A stretch of 6,542 nucleotides of DNA from Verrucomicrobiales bacterium (GTDB lineage Bacteria; Verrucomicrobiota; Verrucomicrobiia; Verrucomicrobiales; DEV007), in assembly GCA_022424805.1 (NCBI GenBank), contig JAKMGR010000219.1:1-6542 (forward strand). The letters are read 5' to 3'. The position numbers and the translations under genes are program-made. This document shows positions 6,017 through 6,542 of the stretch, piece by piece. A model generated the notes under the pieces. It saw only the letters and a program-made list of their open reading frames with translations. It ran no database searches and was not told the origin of the DNA. The stretch's first letter is position 1. Each line of letters begins with the position of its first letter.

Positions 6017-6542
6017 ATGTCTTTTGGGAAACTCATCCCCCAGCTTGCCGCATCGTTTGCTTTGTCCTGCGTCGGACTTTCCTTTTCGCAGGATTCGACT
6101 GGTGCGGATAACAAAGTGTTGCCTCTCCCTGCCCAGCTCGCGGAGCTGACCGGCAAATACCAGGCTGCGATGACGAAAGCCGAGGAACCGATTCGAAAGC
6201 TTCAGGATTCTTATCGAAACCGCGTGCAATCGCTTGCCGATGAGGCCCAGAAAAACGGAAACCTCAAGAATCTTCTTCTTTTCAAAAAAGAAATCGAAAA
6301 CCTCGGCAGCCATGGTCCAGGCCAAACGAGCGAACATCCCGATCTCGCTAAGGTGCAGGCCACCTATCATGATCACGCGGCCCGCCTCACTCGCAATATG
6401 GCTCCCGTCCGATTGAAAATCGAGACCGTTTACGTGAATGCCCTCAAAAAGCAGATAGCGGACTTTACCAAAGCAGGCGATCTCGATTCCGGATTGGTTG
6501 TCCAAAAAGCCCTCGAAGTAGCAGAGGCGCGCGCTGCCACAT
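6017..6542 (+). CDS. Exported helical-repeat protein of unknown function (3' end cut by window edge)
   Basis: An ATG-started frame is open from 6017 to the window end, with 175 residues visible and no stop. Residues 1-24 look like a signal peptide: Lys5, a hydrophobic core about 10-23, and likely cleavage near SFS-QDS. Cys18 (ALSC) is a weak lipobox alternative. The mature part is charged and probably helical, perhaps coiled-coil. It contains two related units, about 48-94 and 117-167. Each has a Tyr then a Gly 15 residues later (Y66/G81, Y139/G154), followed by GNLKNLLLFKKEIE or GDLDSGLVVQKALE. Similar helical units occur in exported proteins of Verrucomicrobiota and Planctomycetes, sometimes ahead of another domain, so the missing C-terminus may matter. 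No enzyme motif is seen and I assign no function. A minus-strand frame over the same bases has no recognisable family features, whereas this frame has the signal peptide, the start context and the repeat. Confidence 0.75.
   Translation, partial: MSFGKLIPQLAASFALSCVGLSFSQDSTGADNKVLPLPAQLAELTGKYQAAMTKAEEPIRKLQDSYRNRVQSLADEAQKNGNLKNLLLFKKEIENLGSHGPGQTSEHPDLAKVQATYHDHAARLTRNMAPVRLKIETVYVNALKKQIADFTKAGDLDSGLVVQKALEVAEARAAT

Noticed and set aside
6005..6505. A 166-codon minus-strand frame near the right edge
   Set aside because: The plus-strand frame over the same bases has a signal peptide, an AGGA site 6 nt before its ATG and an internal protein repeat. The minus-strand product has none of these.
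1..6542. tRNA, rRNA, CRISPR array, insertion sequence or attachment site
   Set aside because: No cloverleaf-like segment, direct repeat array, transposase motif or terminal inverted repeat was seen by eye, and nearly all bases are accounted for by four genes and one intergenic region.

Overview
This 6.5-kb window is a bacterial chromosomal segment, roughly 55-60% GC by eye and densely coded. It holds two complete genes (pbpC and serA), the 3' third of a large alpha-2-macroglobulin gene cut by the left edge, and the 5' part of a small exported-protein gene cut by the right edge. No RNA gene, insertion sequence, CRISPR array or attachment site is visible. The best guess at the source is a member of the Planctomycetes-Verrucomicrobia group, more likely Verrucomicrobiota. 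That rests mainly on the style of the right-edge protein (signal peptide, then charged helical units ending in a G-[ND]-L-x3-L-x3-K-x3-E pattern) and on weak use of Shine-Dalgarno sites. It is an inference, not a proof.

Layout. Bases 1-1896 (+): C-terminal 631 residues of a bacterial alpha-2-macroglobulin with an intact CVEQ thioester motif. Bases 1918-4242 (+): pbpC, penicillin-binding protein 1C, 21 nt downstream and almost certainly in the same operon. Bases 4245-5873 (-): serA, a long-form D-3-phosphoglycerate dehydrogenase, convergent with pbpC across only 2 nt. Bases 5874-6016: a 143-bp divergent intergenic region with two promoter-like elements and a dyad symmetry. Bases 6017-6542 (+): a secreted helical-repeat protein of unknown function, running off the edge.

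How the genes relate. The alpha-2-macroglobulin/PBP1C pair is a known bacterial module. The macroglobulin is thought to trap attacking proteases covalently in the periplasm, while PBP1C, a bifunctional peptidoglycan synthase, is proposed to patch the wall where it has been breached. Everything needed for both activities is present in the visible sequence. serA (first step of serine synthesis) is housekeeping and appears unrelated apart from its convergent position.

The most unusual signals are in the junctions, not the genes. A perfect 14-bp palindrome contains the stop codons of both convergent genes in mirror position. The pbpC start codon has a purine tract pressed directly against it and stays in frame with the upstream gene. 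A 10-bp inverted repeat brackets an extended -10 element in the divergent promoter region. A consensus -35 box sits where it would give a leaderless message for the last gene. I found no convincing sign of an entirely new system.
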